Source of the DNA: Forficula auricularia
Lineage: Eukaryota > Arthropoda > Insecta > Dermaptera > Forficulidae
Assembly: GCA_024734495.1 (NCBI GenBank)
Contig: JALMQS010000225.1
Span: 13,049,573 to 13,113,572 of the forward strand
DNA: 64,000 nt
Direction of reading: 5' to 3'
Part shown: positions 30,691 to 42,735 of the stretch, one piece after another
Layout: every line of letters starts with the position of its first letter
Position numbering within the stretch: position 1 is the stretch's first letter
Made by a program: the position numbers and the translations under genes
Notes under the pieces: generated by a model
The model's input: only the letters and a program-made list of their open reading frames with translations
Told to the model about the DNA's origin: nothing
The model's database searches: none

Positions 30691-31740
30691 TCATTTCATA
30701 AACTTATTTGTCGAGGAGTTTTAACTAAAAGAAAACATTCTAAAGAGTATACTGAAAAAACAATTTCTTTATAATAAATATATTACAGAGTTGGTAGTAT
30801 TTTTGATGCAGCTCTTATTTTATTCCAAAGATATTTTATTAATAATCAAGATATATCGAATTCTAAATTTCCAAATATGACCAAGTTTTTTAGGTATTTA
30901 ATCCAAATAAATATATTATATACTTGAGTGATCTATTTTATTCTATTAGAAATCTCTTAATGCTCAAATGATCTGCCTTTTTTACTTCAAGTTAAAGCTT
31001 CCTTTTTGTTATATCTAAACGAATGTTTATCTTTATCATAAAACGACTTTCAGATTTTTTGCAAATAATGATATCCTAATAACTAAGATATTTTAAAAAA
31101 ACAAGTAACAATTATTTACATTTATTATATTTTATGTTTTTTTTAATTTTAAAACCCACTATAAGATCATACAGAAATGACTAATATATATTAAAATTAG
31201 ATTACCTTGTACCTAAAATCAAATATAAGAATTAATTCAAATTTTTATCCTGATGAATTCATCCAAATGAATAATTAAAATAAATATGTATATAATTCAT
31301 TTGATTAATTATAAGTCACATCAAAATATATACCTGTTAAACAACAAATAAAAAATTATTTAATTTTATATGATTTCTTGTCGTAATTAAGTATTAATCT
31401 ATTTAAATAACAAACTATTAAATTTAATTATTCCACTATTTTACTCAGATAACAATATTTTCATAATTTACTTATTAGTGCTTGGTTCAAATAGCGGCAT
31501 CTTAACTATTAATATATCTAGATTTGCTCCAAAAAATATGAGAATACTTAAAATAAGTATATCATTTATCCATATTGAAATAGAGATCGATTTCGCCATA
31601 ATTAACTTCACCATCTATACGTTTCAAATATAATTTCTTAACTATAAATATGTATATTGTTTTTTTAGTGTGTCTTCACCGAATCATCAATTTGTTATCA
31701 AAACAATATAAAAGATAAAAACAATTGTGATTGTTCTTTG

Positions 31741-32311
31741 TTATAATAATTATATAACATTAATAAAAATTAAATAAAATTCTTTCATCCACCATTAAAT
31801 CTAAAAAGCTTTATTAAATATTCTTGAAAATTGATGAGTAGTTTTTGAGTTCATAAATCTGCAAATAAGCAAAGAGATAGAATTATTACGTTGTATAATC
31901 TGTTGAATTGGGCTCCATATACATATATATCTTTTAAATTAATTAAGAAAGAGACAGAGAAGTAGATAAATGAGTGCACTTGGAGTTGTTGTTGTTGTTG
32001 TTGTTCAGGTGTTGTTGTTGAAAGCCAGGAGGACAAGTGGCGTGCAAATTGAATTGTACATTTGCTAGGCGAGGGAGGATTTCTTAGACAAGGGCTTGAA
32101 ATACCAGAGAGAATTGAAAGGGGCAGGGGGGGGGGGGGGACAAATAGAAACGTAACCTCTTTTGGAATTTAATTAATCCAGATATAAGTAACAACGAAGA
32201 AAGTATTAAAAAAGTTTAATAATTGGATTAGGTTCTGGCTGGAATAGTATGAACAATATCACCATATCACGTGACAACAAAAAAAATCATATCATATATT
32301 GTGGATATATA
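31741..32311. other. Gene-free stretch with GTT microsatellite and G-run
   Basis: GTT repeats at about 31986-32020 and a G-run near 32126-32140. Nothing else recognised. Confidence 0.5.
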
Positions 32312-33720
32312 CCGGGTGAGTTTTTTATCTAGAGACAGTCTTATAACTCAAAAACAGTGCATTATATGAAAAAAAAGTTTCAAATAAAAGTTTATTTATA
32401 TCAAGGGGGAAACTAAACTACGATATTGTTTGTCGACGTAGAACAAGCTTTCAAGGGTATTTCAAGGTCAATTTCTGTTTTTTAAATATGAATTTTTATA
32501 TTTTTCTTTACATTGCCTAAATTTACAAAAAAAAAAAAAACTGAACAACTTTCATTAGAACCTATTTTTTTATACTACAGCAAATAAACAAAATATTAAA
32601 TCAATTAGATTCTAAAAAATCAAAATAATAATTATTCTTAACAATTATTGAAATTAATTATCAAATAATAATGATCATATATTTAATTATTAAATAAAAT
32701 GAAAATGAAAAAACACCAATAGATTTTAAATTAAGAAACATTAAATATATATTAATTAACGAGGCAAATTTGAAATATAATTGTCAGCCCGGATTTTAAA
32801 CTGATGGGCTCCAATCGATTTTCATTAACCAGGCAAATTTGAAATATGTAATTGTAATTTTGAAATGAAAGACTCCAATTCATTTTAAATTAAGAAACAT
32901 TAAATATATTTTTTGTAATTAATTAAATTAATTGAACCGCGTAAATTTGAATAATTTCCATGATTCAGCCTGCGAATTTTTTGCAGTTCATAAATCATTT
33001 CATTATTTTTGTTTTGAAAAGGAAAATGAAATTTAAATTTAAATATATTCATAATTATTCCCTCCCCCCCCCCCCCCCCTCCACTCAAAAATTAAAGAGG
33101 CGAAACTTTTAAGAGACGATGTATTTTCGGTAGTTTACGGGTATACATTTGGAGTGTGGTTTTTTAAGAGGAATAAAATTTTTGGACCGAGACGCTGCCC
33201 GCCAGGGCTGAGGGTGCCGAAGGCACGCACGAAAAGTTTCCGTTCTTCTTATAATAATGATACATTTAATTATTTAAATAAATAATTTAATAATAATTAA
33301 TAATTTAATATTCTCCGAAAATGTTCTGTGACATTCCAGAGTGTACCTATTGCAAGTCTTCTGGATGAATTCCAGTTCCAATTTTATTTTTTTAACAGAT
33401 TTACAACACGATAAATGAAGATTGGGAGGGTGTATAGAAATAGGATCAGGAAAACGCTGGGCAACTATTTCAATGGCATCCTATAACATCTCTTTCCACA
33501 TTCTCCGCATAAATTAAGACCATTCTGTCTTAAAATACTACATTTTTATTATAGTAATTCAATATAACTATCTACTGGATTGACACGAGAAATAAACTTT
33601 TTTAAAATCAAGAATTTTAAGTAGTTCAATTAAGTAGAAAATAATCTCTTAAATCTGATTATAACGAAGTTTACTATCATTATAAACACTTATTTTCATT
33701 GTTCTGACTTTCAATTTAAT
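32312..33720. mobile_element. GTGAG-TIR element, copy with secondary insertion
   Basis: Left end CCGGGTGAGTTTTTTATC next to TA. The interior transposase-derived segment is reversed at about 33315-33710 (ACATTCCAGAGTGTACC, GATTTACAACACGATAAATG). The right terminal arm is not present before the C-rich block at 33725. Unrelated repeats at about 32700-33240 interrupt it (AAATTAAGAAACATTAAATA twice, a C-run at 33063-33080, and a GC-richer piece at 33185-33235). Confidence 0.65.
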
Positions 33721-33724
33721 AATT

Positions 33725-33960
33725 AGTACCTGGAGCCACTTGAGCGATGCACGGTAACTCCTGACCCCCCCTCCCGAAACCACACACCTTGCCCCCAACA
33801 ATGCACCCCCACTACGCCCCACCGCGCCTCCCACCCCCCAGATTCCCAACTGCACCTCCTACACCTCCCACATCTCACCCACTAGCATTTCTAGCTTTCT
33901 CATGGTCTACATATTATGTATATTTGTTTACTCACCACCATTTTGCCCACATTCGTTCAT
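33725..33960 (-). repeat. C-rich minisatellite block of Helitron-like family
   Basis: About 150 bp rich in ACCCC/CCCACC units, followed by GCATTTCTAGCTTTCTCATGG and ACATATTATGT. The same order occurs at 37733-37990 and 53510-53660, and inverted (G-rich) at 41985-42170. Apparent ORFs of Gly/Arg/Val type are compositional. Confidence 0.65.
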
Positions 33961-34134
33961 ATTGATAAACATTATAAAAAAAATAGGAAAATAATAACAA
34001 TTTCAACCAACTTAATTTGTAAACACACCTGTTTTGTTATGATTTAGTTATCTGTTAATTAAAACAAACAAAAATCTATATTTAAATATAAGAAAAATAA
34101 TTTTGATTAGTTTTTTTCAATAAGTTTATTATAG

Positions 34135-34138
<4 letters not shown>

Positions 34139-34168
<30 letters not shown>
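34139..34168. repeat. TA microsatellite
   Basis: An uninterrupted TA tract of about 30 bp, followed by a T-run. Confidence 0.9.
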
Positions 34169-34176
<8 letters not shown>

Positions 34177-34797
34177 TTTATAAATTTTATTAAACCAATT
34201 ATTTTACATTAATTAATGTATACATTGTATTTTTGCTTCGATTCCGGAGAATACTTCTCCACCATCGAGTGTCCTTATTCATCTTTAGTCCTTGTTTTTA
34301 ATAAGAGGAAAAATCTAATTAGATAAAAAACCTCTTTTCCGATAATTATTTCAATTCCATTATTCCCCAATCAAATCGATTGGATCTCCTCCCCCTCCAT
34401 ATATATAAAATATATTAATATTTGCTATAACCTATTAGTGGGTTTTAAAATTAAAAACCAATTAAAAATAAAACATAATTGAAAAAAATGTAAACAAACT
34501 TTTTATTGAGATTTTCATCTATCAATAATTACTTTAATTAAGAAAAGATCAATTAAGATTAAATTTGTCGAGGTCCAGACCTAGCCAGATCGCTTTCTCA
34601 TCCTCAAAACTTGTTAATAGAATTTGTTTCATCAAAATCGGTAAAGCCGTTTTCAAAATAGAACTAATGATACAAACATATATATATATAAATATATAAA
34701 TATATTTATTATACGCCCATCTGTCTGATTCTTTGGGGAATCGAAACAGATGAATTTTGTTCAGATATTCAATAATAAATTTTATTTAGAATGTTTA

Positions 34798-35320
34798 TAT
34801 GTTAACATTAAATGAAAGCGAAAGTTAAAACTTTTATCCGATGCACTATTTTGGTGCACTTGGGACCGGACTCGTTTTGATAGTGAACCAAGAGTTGAAA
34901 AAAGATGCAGGACCCAGCCGGGTATGATCTTCCGCGTTAAGCCCGCGAGATGCCTTCTCCATTCTTCTCTCTCTTCGATTCTGTTTGGAATTCTTCGAGA
35001 ATCAGACGGATGGGAATTGCGGTAAATTTATAAGAACCATTCTATTAGGAAAATAGAAGAAAAGCGCGCTTGAGCTAAAGAGTTGAATATATATAAAATT
35101 TGATTATAGGATCTAGTCAGGGGATCCATCGCCTAAATGGAGAAGCCATCTGCGGGCTTAACGCGGAAGATGTCGGATCATGCCCGGCTGGGTCCTGTAT
35201 CTTTTTTTCAACTCTTGGGTTGCACTCGTAAACGAGTCACGGTGCCCAAAGTGCGCCAAAATGGGGACAGTGACCGGATAAAGAAGTTTTTAACTTTCGC
35301 TTTCATTTAATGTTAACATA
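34798..35320. repeat. Foldback element with ~200-bp arms
   Basis: The left arm ATATGTTAACATTAAATG... to GCCTTCTCCATT is matched inversely by AATGGAGAAGCC... to TTTAATGTTAACATATA. Arms contain the GC-rich core CGCGTTAAGCCCGC / GCGGGCTTAACGCG. The loop holds AAGCGCGCTTGAGC and an inverted copy of CTGTCTGATTC from 34728. No ORF. The DD41D element starts at its right edge. Confidence 0.7.
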
Positions 35321-35322
35321 TA

Positions 35323-36267
35323 CAGGGATGCTTCAAAAAAATGTATACACACTTTGAACTTCCATAGAAAATTTATTTACCGTTCTACAAAGTTAAATTT
35401 CAGGAAAATAGAAAGCTGAAAGTCCAATGTAAATGAAACATAAATAACAAATGTTAATACTGTTCAAATTGGTGACCTGCAGCATCAATACAATTCTGAG
35501 TACGAGTCACCACTGATTCTGTACATCGTATCAAAACGTCCAATGAGATTTCTCTACACACTGCTTGAATCTCATTCCAAAGAATGTCTAGGTTACGTGG
35601 TTTACGTTTGTACACCTCATCTTTTACTGTGCCCCACAAGAAGAAATCCAGTGGTGTAAGGTCTGGAGAGCGTGCTGGAAACTCGATTGGCCCCCTGCGT
35701 CCTATCCACTGGCCCGACAAATTTTGATCCAGGTAAGCTCGTACGTCCCTGTGATAGTGCGGCGGGGCACCATCTTGTTGAAAATAAAAATCATCATTAC
35801 CGTATAATGCACGAATGGCAGGAAATATGGAATCAGCAAGCATTGTTAGGTAATTAATACCAGTTACAGTGCCTTCAAATCGAAAAGGTCCAATGAGTCC
35901 CCTTGAAGACAAACCGCACCACACATTTACACCAGGCAAATTTACAGCTTTTTCAATTGTAATGTGAGGATTTTCTTCACCCCAGTAAACACAATTGTGC
36001 CTATTGACAGTTCCATTAAGTTTGAATTGGGCTTCATCCGACCAAATGATGCTACCCATAAATCCCGGTTCACGTATCACCATCTCCTGAATGCAGGTGA
36101 CGGTCACAGCTGCAGGTCACCAATTTGAACAGTATTAACATTTGTTATTTATGTTTCATTTACATTGGACTTTCAGCTTTCTATTTTCCTGAAATTTAAC
36201 TTTGTAGAACGGTAAATAAATTTTCCATGGAAGTTCAAAGTGTGTATACATTTTTTGAAGCACCCTG
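35323..36267 (-). pseudogene. Snap-back DD41D Tc1/mariner transposase
   Basis: TA-flanked (35321-35322, 36268-36269), with ends CAGGGATGCTTC and CAGGGTGCTTC. The 217-codon ORF (36107-35454) has [13 protein letters not shown] (first Asp), [20 protein letters not shown] (second Asp) and [17 protein letters not shown] (third Asp). Forty-one residues separate the last two, a DD41D spacing. The catalytic domain is open without stops; the N-terminal DNA-binding half is missing. In its place the right end is an inverted copy of the left ~155 bp, including the codons for the C-terminal HQFEQY. The long TIR is therefore a secondary duplication of the 3' end. The family resembles transposases carrying a DUF4817-type N-terminal HTH. 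Confidence 0.88.
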
Positions 36268-36307
36268 TATATATATAAACAATTTTTGCTCGTTTAATAA
36301 GAGTAGA

Positions 36308-37732
36308 TTTATTTTATTTAATCATTATTATTTGATAATTTAAGTTAAATAATTATTAAAAAAATTTGAGATCTAATTAATTCACGTATTATGTTTTTTG
36401 GTGTCATATAAAATATGTAGTCCTTTTGAAAATAATAATAAATTTAGCTACTTTTTTAAATAGTAAAATGTAGTTTAGTAGACGTGTTCTAAATTTCATA
36501 AAGATATCTAAATCCGTTCTCAAGATAAACGTTTTTCTTGAAAAAAAAATAAAATGTACGCCGACAGAAAACGAAGCTTTATTTGGCCTATATTTAGTTG
36601 GAACTTTTAATCTAATTTTGATGTGGAGAATTACTCCTGAAGTCTTGGAACGGTTTTTCTAAACACCATATATATATTTCCCAAAATATTTACTATATAT
36701 TTATTAAAATATTTTTTTATTGATAAAGAAATCGAATTTGTTGATTTTGATAAAGGAATTGAATTTATATAGATATGTATTAATAGAATCAAGGACATTA
36801 TATTATATTTACATATGTATATATCCACAATATATTATTTTTCTATTATATATATATATACTTATAATATATATACATATATTCAATATGTACTATATAA
36901 AAAAGGTCACCAGATCTGATTTTTACGTACAAAAGCGAAAAGGAAATGTTTTTTGGAATTTCAAATTTTGAAGGGCGAAAAGAAAAAGAGCGTTATCGCC
37001 CTAACAAAAGGATTAAATCGAATGAAATCATGAATAATTTATCCATGTTGTTGACTTTTCGAGCCGTTTAGAATTAATTATTTATTAAATAGAAAGAGTT
37101 GGCGAGAATATATAGATTCTCTCTAACCTGGATTATATATATATATATATATTCTACATGTATAGGGAATAAGGGCGTTGAATAATAAATCAAATTCATT
37201 TGAAACAAAAATAAGCGAGATGTTGGATGAACCACGTGACTTGCACTCTTTATTTTATCTTATAAATTCGATTGTTTTAAGGCTCTTAGACAATTATTTA
37301 TGGAGATAGAGACATTTAAAGATTTTAAAGACAAAAATTTCAATTTGTATCACTTCAAAATTTTCCGAGTGGTTCATAAATTCAATTTTTTGGAGCGATA
37401 TAAAAAAACATTATATTCGAGCTCTGTATATATAAGAAAGCTGTCCGCCTGTATCTATGCAACCGATAGACGCCTCTGAATCGGACTAGCCTACCCTATA
37501 GGCGTTCTTGTTAAAGGAATATTTTTCATAATAATTAAAATTAGTCGGCCATCTCCCATGAGCTCATTTCCTATTTTTCCTAATTAGTATTGGCGCCGCC
37601 AGGGTTGAGAACTGTTGGGGGAGCCTCTACTTGAATTGTTCTCGCCCAACTTGGTAAATTAAGGAAAAAGGTATAGACTTTATATCATAAAAATATAATA
37701 ATTATATATAAACTATTAAAAAAGAAGTACTT
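36308..37732. other. Gene-free AT-rich stretch
   Basis: TA-rich tracts near 36847-36890 and 37134-37152. No recognised feature; ORFs are AT-rich artefacts. Confidence 0.4.
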
Positions 37733-37990
37733 GGAGTCACCGAGCGATGCACTGTAACCAAATTAAAAAAAATACAACTATATATAGTACACGCCCCCTG
37801 GACCTCCCCCCCCGAAACCACGCACCTCGCCCGGACCACTCCACCCCGAGCCCGCCCCTGAAACCCCGCAACTGAATGTTCCACATCCATCCCAACACCG
37901 CACCCAGATTTTGCATTTCTAGCTTTCTAGTGGTCCACATATTATGTGTATATTTGTTTACTCGTACACCAATTTGCCTACATTCGTTCA
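37733..37990 (-). repeat. C-rich minisatellite block of Helitron-like family
   Basis: Same structure as 33725-33960: CGAGCGATGCACTGTAACC, a C-rich stretch of ACCCC/GGACC units (37795-37890), GCATTTCTAGCTTTCTAGTGG, ACATATTATGTG. The bodies of Helitron-like copies follow on the right. Confidence 0.65.
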
Positions 37991-38064
37991 TATTGATAAA
38001 ATAAATAGGAAAATAATAATAAACAAAAATAATAGTATAGGATCTAAAATAAAAACATTAATTA

Positions 38065-38290
38065 AAAATCAAAATTATTAAACCAATTATTTTACATTAA
38101 TTAATGTATACATTGTATTTTAGCTTCGACTCCGGAGATTACTTCTCCACCATCGAGTGTCCTTGATCATCTTTAGTCCTTGTTTTTAATAAGAAGAAAA
38201 ACTAATTATAGAAAAAAAAACCTCTTTTCCGATAATTATTCCAATACCATATTGAGGAAATTAATCCATCCAATTAATTTCCTTCCAAAA
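38065..38290 (-). repeat. CTTCTCCACCATCGA block, copy
   Basis: Conserved ~220-bp segment: TTAATGTATACATTGTATTT, CCGGAGATTACTTCTCC (hairpin), CCATCGAGTGTCCTTG, CCTCTTTTCCGATAATTA. Five copies in the window (34180, 38065, 38310, 53840, 62230). Part of the Helitron-like family. Confidence 0.65.
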
Positions 38291-38299
38291 ATGAATTTT

Positions 38300-38889
38300 T
38301 TTTTTTTTTTTTATAAATTTTATTAAACTAATTATTTTACATTAATTAATGTATACATTGTATTTTTTGCTTCGATTCCGGAGATAACTTCTCCACCATC
38401 GAATGTCCTTATTCATCTTTAGTCCTTGTTTTTAGTAAGAGGAAAAATCTAATTAGATAAAAAAACCTCTTTTCCGATAATTATTTCAATTCCATTATTC
38501 CCCAATCAAGTCGATTGGTATTTCCTCTCTCCATTCCTTTCCTTTTCAAAAATGAAAATTCCAAATTTTAATATAATATAGTAATATTTGCTATAACCTA
38601 TTAGTGGGTTTTAAAATTAAAAAAAACAATTAATAAATAAAAGATAATTAAAAAAAATGTAAACAAACTTTTTTATTGAGATTTTCATCTATAAATAATT
38701 ACTTTAATTAAGAAAAGATCAATTAAGATGAAATTTGTTGAGGTCCAGACCTAGCCAGATCGTTTTCTCATCCTCAAAACTTTGTTAATAGAGTTGGTTT
38801 CATCAAAATCGGTAGAGCCGTTTTCAAAATAGAACTAAGATACAAATATACAAACGAATATATAAATAAATATATTTAATAAGAGTAGA
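38300..38889 (-). mobile_element. Helitron-like copy
   Basis: Begins (reading leftward) TCTACTCTTATTAAAT at 38889, then TTTTGAAAACGGCTCTACC, TTGATCTTTTCTTAATTAAA, and ends with a second CTTCTCCACCATCGA block (38310-38540). The 3' terminus is not resolved because another block copy abuts it at 38290. Confidence 0.55.
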
Positions 38890-39489
38890 TTAATGCTGCT
38901 TAGTTGCTCACCCTACAAATTTTGTGCCGGGTGTCGCCCAACCGAAAAGAAAAAGCTCTGGCGCCGCCTCTGCTGATAGAGCACGTTCCGAAGCTTTAAG
39001 AAAGTTTTTACTTTTTCCTTCAATTGTCATTTTTAAATTGAACTTAAGAAAAGTAAATCTTGTCCGATGAAATTTGGACTTATCAAGTTATTTCACAAGT
39101 TACAATGTGAAGTGTTTGTTTGCCACTAAATGTTTGGTCTCTATTGTGTGTGGGTGTATGTGTGTGTAATGGCCAGGAAATTGGCTTTGCTTTTAAATAA
39201 ATGAATGGATCTTGAAATAGTCTAAAAACATCCCCCCCCCCCTCCCATTCCACCCACTCAACTTCGGATTAAATTTATATCCTATCCGTCTGTCCCTTGA
39301 GAGGATTTAATTCTGCCCTGTCTGCTACGCTACCCATTCTCGATTAAATAAAAGTATACCCGGCGGGTGGTAATGTTTTTTTATTTTAATTTTTCTTTAG
39401 GTATCTAATCAACCACATGTTTTGTTTTGATTCAACCACATAATTCATTTATATTCAATCACCTATTAATATTAATCTTATCTTGTCTT
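38890..39489. other. Gene-free stretch
   Basis: Some balanced-composition sequence at 39240-39370 and a C-run at 39231-39242. No feature recognised. Confidence 0.4.
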
Positions 39490-39910
39490 GTAATATTAAA
39501 CGAGCAATTCTTGTATATATAAATAGAATCGGTTTCTCGAAAACGGCTCTAACGATTTGGATGAAAATCATGGGTTAGGGGGTTTTTATTTACATTTTGA
39601 TCTTCCACGGTCTCATCTTCGGCTAATTTATTTTTAAAGGGTTTTTTGTTAATTGAAATAATTATTCACAGCTGGTTGATTGAATAAAAATTTATAATTA
39701 CATTTTTTTCAATTTTCTTTTAATAAAATTAATTGTTTTTTTTATTTTAATTTCCACTAATAGATCAATACAAATACTATTATATATTAGAATTTGCCAA
39801 TTTAATTAATTAAAGGTATTTTTCATTGAATATTAAATTATTAAAAATAATATTATTATATCACTTTCAACTAAAGCAAATAATTACCGAGCAACGCTCG
39901 GTTTTTCAGG
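39490..39910 (+). mobile_element. Helitron-like copy (second subfamily), with 3' hairpin
   Basis: Starts TATTAAACGAGCAATTCTTG, then TCTCGAAAACGGCTCTAACG. Ends with hairpin ACCGAGC-aac-GCTCGGT (39886-39902) and TTTTTCAGGTA. Another copy (ATTAAACGAGGAATTCTTG, 39921) begins within a few bases, so copies lie head-to-tail, as Helitrons often do. Confidence 0.5.
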
Positions 39911-39914
39911 TACT

Positions 39915-40742
39915 TATTATATTAAACGAGGAATTCTTGTATATATAAATAAAAACCGGTTTCTCGAAAACGGCTCTAACAATTCAATTTGGATGAAATT
40001 CACGGGTTAAGGGGTTTTTCGGTTGACATTTCGATCTGTCACGGTCTCATCATCTTCGGCTAAGTTATTTTTGATAGGTTTTTTGTTAATTGATATAATT
40101 AAATTCATTAAGAAAAATCAATCCAATTAAAGTAACTCAAAGACTAGACCCTGACAGATCAAATTGTTGACTCAAAATTTTCCTAATCCGTGATTTTAGA
40201 TCAAAATCGTTAGAGCGGTTTTCGAGAAACAGATTCGATATAAACAAGCATTAATTCATTAAGAAAAATCAACCCAATTAAAGTAACTCAAAGACTAGAC
40301 CCTGACAGATCGAATTGTTGACTCAAAAATTTCAACCACTTTATTTGTAAACACACCTGTTTTGTTATGATTTAGACACCTGTTAATTAAAAACAAACAA
40401 CAAATTCCAAATTTTAATATAATATAGTAATATTTGCTATAACCTATTAGTGGGTTTTAAAATTAAAAAACCAATTAATAAATAAAAGATAATTGAAAAA
40501 ATGTAAACAAACTTTTTTATTGAGATTTTCATCTATCAATAATTACTTTAATTAAGAAAAGATCAATTAAGATGAAATTTGTCAAGGTGCAGACCTAGCC
40601 AGATCGTTTTCTCATCTTCAAAACTTGTTAATAGAGTTGGTTTCATCAAAATCGATAGAGCCGTTTTCAAAATAGAACTAAGATACAAATATACAAACAA
40701 ATAAATATATATACAATTTTCTGCTCGTTTAATATTAGTAGA
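39915..40742. mobile_element. Cluster of Helitron-like fragments
   Basis: A plus-strand start at 39915-40090, minus-strand subterminal segments at 40110-40245 and 40255-40340 (GAGCGGTTTTCGAGAAAC), and a minus-strand copy ending at 40742 (TCTACTAATATTAAACGAGC). Tandem and inverted nesting make individual borders uncertain. Confidence 0.5.
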
Positions 40743-41495
40743 TTCATTGAAAAAAATCAACCCTATTAAAGTAACTCAAAATTAGATCCTGACAGATTGA
40801 AGTGTTGACCCGAAAATCTCCTAATCTGTGATTTTAAATCAAAAATTTATTTTTCAAGCAGAAGAAACACTCTTTTAGTGTCTCCTTTAATTTATAAAAA
40901 TTCTGCTACTCTCGGCAAAAAGAAACTTTCAATTTAAGTCAAAATCTTTAGAGCGGTTTTCGAGAAACAGATTCGATATAAACAAGTGTAATCCCTTATT
41001 TAATATAATATAAGAAAAAGGAAATTTCCAAAAAGATTAAAAAGAAATAATGTTAAAAAAAACGTCAGACGATACAGACGTTTCTTGATAGAATAAATTA
41101 AATTAAATTTTTTAGGGGGGTGAGGGAGAAATTCTTAGAAAAAAATTATATTATCTTTTGTGAGCCCTAGGGCTTGGAAATTCTACTCCTCCATCTGCAT
41201 ATCCTTTGCTGATTTTTCTTTTTTTTTTTTTTTTTTTATTTTCTAATCTTAAGTTTAACAAGAAAAGTTTCTAAAAGATAGAAGATAGCGCTTAATAATA
41301 GCGGCTTTGTACATGACCAAGGATCACGAGTTGGAAACCAAATAACTAAAACAAAAAAAAAAAAAAAAAAACGATAAATTTCATAGAAAACTTCAAACTC
41401 GAGATTTTCATTCAAATAGACCAAACTAATTAATTTACTTTTTTTGAGATTTGCATCATTTCACGCAAAAAAAAATCAATCGAAAAAATTTAAAA
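40743..41495. other. Gene-free stretch with repeat pieces
   Basis: Contains a copy of the PLE-associated tail motif (AGCAGAAGAAACACTC, 40858-40895), a Helitron-like subterminal piece (40935-40985) and homopolymer runs. No gene. Confidence 0.4.
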
Positions 41496-42262
41496 CTCTC
41501 ATTAAACGAGCAAAAATTGTTTATATATTTATATATTTGTATTTTTTTTTTAAATTTGAAAACGGATCTACCGATTTTGATGAAACCAACTCTATTAACA
41601 AGTTTTGAGGATGAGAAAACGGACTGGCTAGATCTGGACCTCGACAAATTTCATCTTTATTGACTTTTTCTAAATTAAAGTAATTATTTATAGATGAAAA
41701 TAGCAATAAAAAAGTTTGTTTACATTTCTTTCAATTATCTTTTATTTATTAATTGGTTTTTTAATTTTAAAACCACGAATACTTTATAGCAAATATTAAT
41801 ATATATTAAAATTAAACAATTTAATTGATTATAAATTCGAGTTTTAAATCCCAGAAAGAGAGAATAACAAATATTATATATATATTAGAATTTGCTAATT
41901 TAATTAATTATTATAAAACTTGATAAATTGTTAATTAATTAAAAAAAATTATACGGAATTTATTTATATACCTATATATACATAATTTATGGGCCATAGA
42001 AAACTAAAAATGTAAAAACTGGGGGGGGGTCCAGAGGGCATAGCGGGGGTGGTTGTCCAGGGGCGTGGCGGGGGTGTGGTGTGCGGAAATGGTGTGGTGT
42101 GGGGTCCAGGAGGCGTGGCGGGGTGGTATGGGATGGGGGTCCATGGGGTGGGGTGCAGTGACGGTGTAGTTTTTATCAGAATTTTAAATTAAAAATAATA
42201 TTAATATATAACTTTTAACTGAAGCAAAAAGTTGCCGAGTATTGCTCGGTGGCTTCAGGTAC
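41496..42262 (+). mobile_element. Helitron-like element, most complete copy
   Basis: Starts TCATTAAACGAGCAAAAATT, then GAAAACGGATCTACCG, GATGAGAAAACGG and TTTGTTTACATTTCTTTC. A G-rich minisatellite follows (42018-42170), then TTTTTATCAGAATTTTAAAT, the hairpin CCGAG...CTCGG (42235-42249) and GGCTTCAGGTACT. This gives the family order: TC end, body, G-block, hairpin end. The terminal CTRR of classical Helitrons is not obvious (CAGGTA instead), so the class is tentative. Confidence 0.5.
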
Positions 42263-42735
42263 TCTTTCTAATATTAAAAATGTTTTAAAATATTTTTTAT
42301 TAAAATTTTTTTTGGGGGTTAGATTCGTTGGTAAAAACCGAAAAATAACACTATAAATACTCAAAAGATATACCTATGCCCCACGTAACAATATAAATAA
42401 TAATTAGTTTGTATTTATTTTATTTTTGGAAACAATTAAAATATTCATATAAATAAATTTCCATATATATCCCCAATATATTATTTTTTAACAACATGCG
42501 CTAAACATACCTGAATATTAGTAACAAGAATAGTAGGCAACTGGAAAAAATAAAAAACACAGAGCTTATTATTAAATGTGCCAGATGTTTCCTCAGTGCC
42601 CCATTTTATAAAAAACAATTTCACTATAAGACAAAACATCATTAATCTTTCTTTAACATATTCTTGGCTTAAATTAATCAACAATCTTGAAAGCGGATCT
42701 ACTTTATCAATTAAATAAAACATTTGTCAAAAATT
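42263..42735. other. Gene-free stretch
   Basis: AT-rich; the minus-strand ORF at 42481-42723 has no recognisable domain and runs up to the hammerhead motif. Confidence 0.4.

Larger units (their letters stand above)
29480..31740. repeat. Nested palindromes with at least six hammerhead-like motifs
   Basis: Outer match: 29700-29790 is inverted at 31660-31738 (AACAATCACAATTGT, TTGTTATCAAAACAATATAA). Next: 29800-29945 is inverted at 30545-30740. Inner: 30005-30150 against 30160-30300. Another small palindrome lies at 30325-30475. Hammerhead-like cores occur at about 29505-29550, 29834-29874, 30073-30102, 30226-30262, 30365-30405 and 30649-30690, most with GAAACGTT and GCC/GGC or GCCA/TGGC stem I pairs and different degrees of decay. 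No ORF of note. Confidence 0.7.
34170..36307 (-). mobile_element. Helitron-like element split by nested elements
   Basis: Reading leftward from 36307 it starts TCTACTCTTATTAAACGAGC (36307-36288). It resumes after an insertion of about 1.57 kb at 34691 (AGTTCTATTTTGAAAACGG, ATCAAAATTAGTCC-like text) and continues into a conserved block at 34180-34400 (TTCCGGAGAATACTTCTCC, CCATCGAGTGTCC). The TC start, AT-type insertion site and shared non-coding body suggest a non-autonomous Helitron. No Rep/helicase is seen. Relatives: 38300, 40385, 41496, 53510. Confidence 0.55.
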
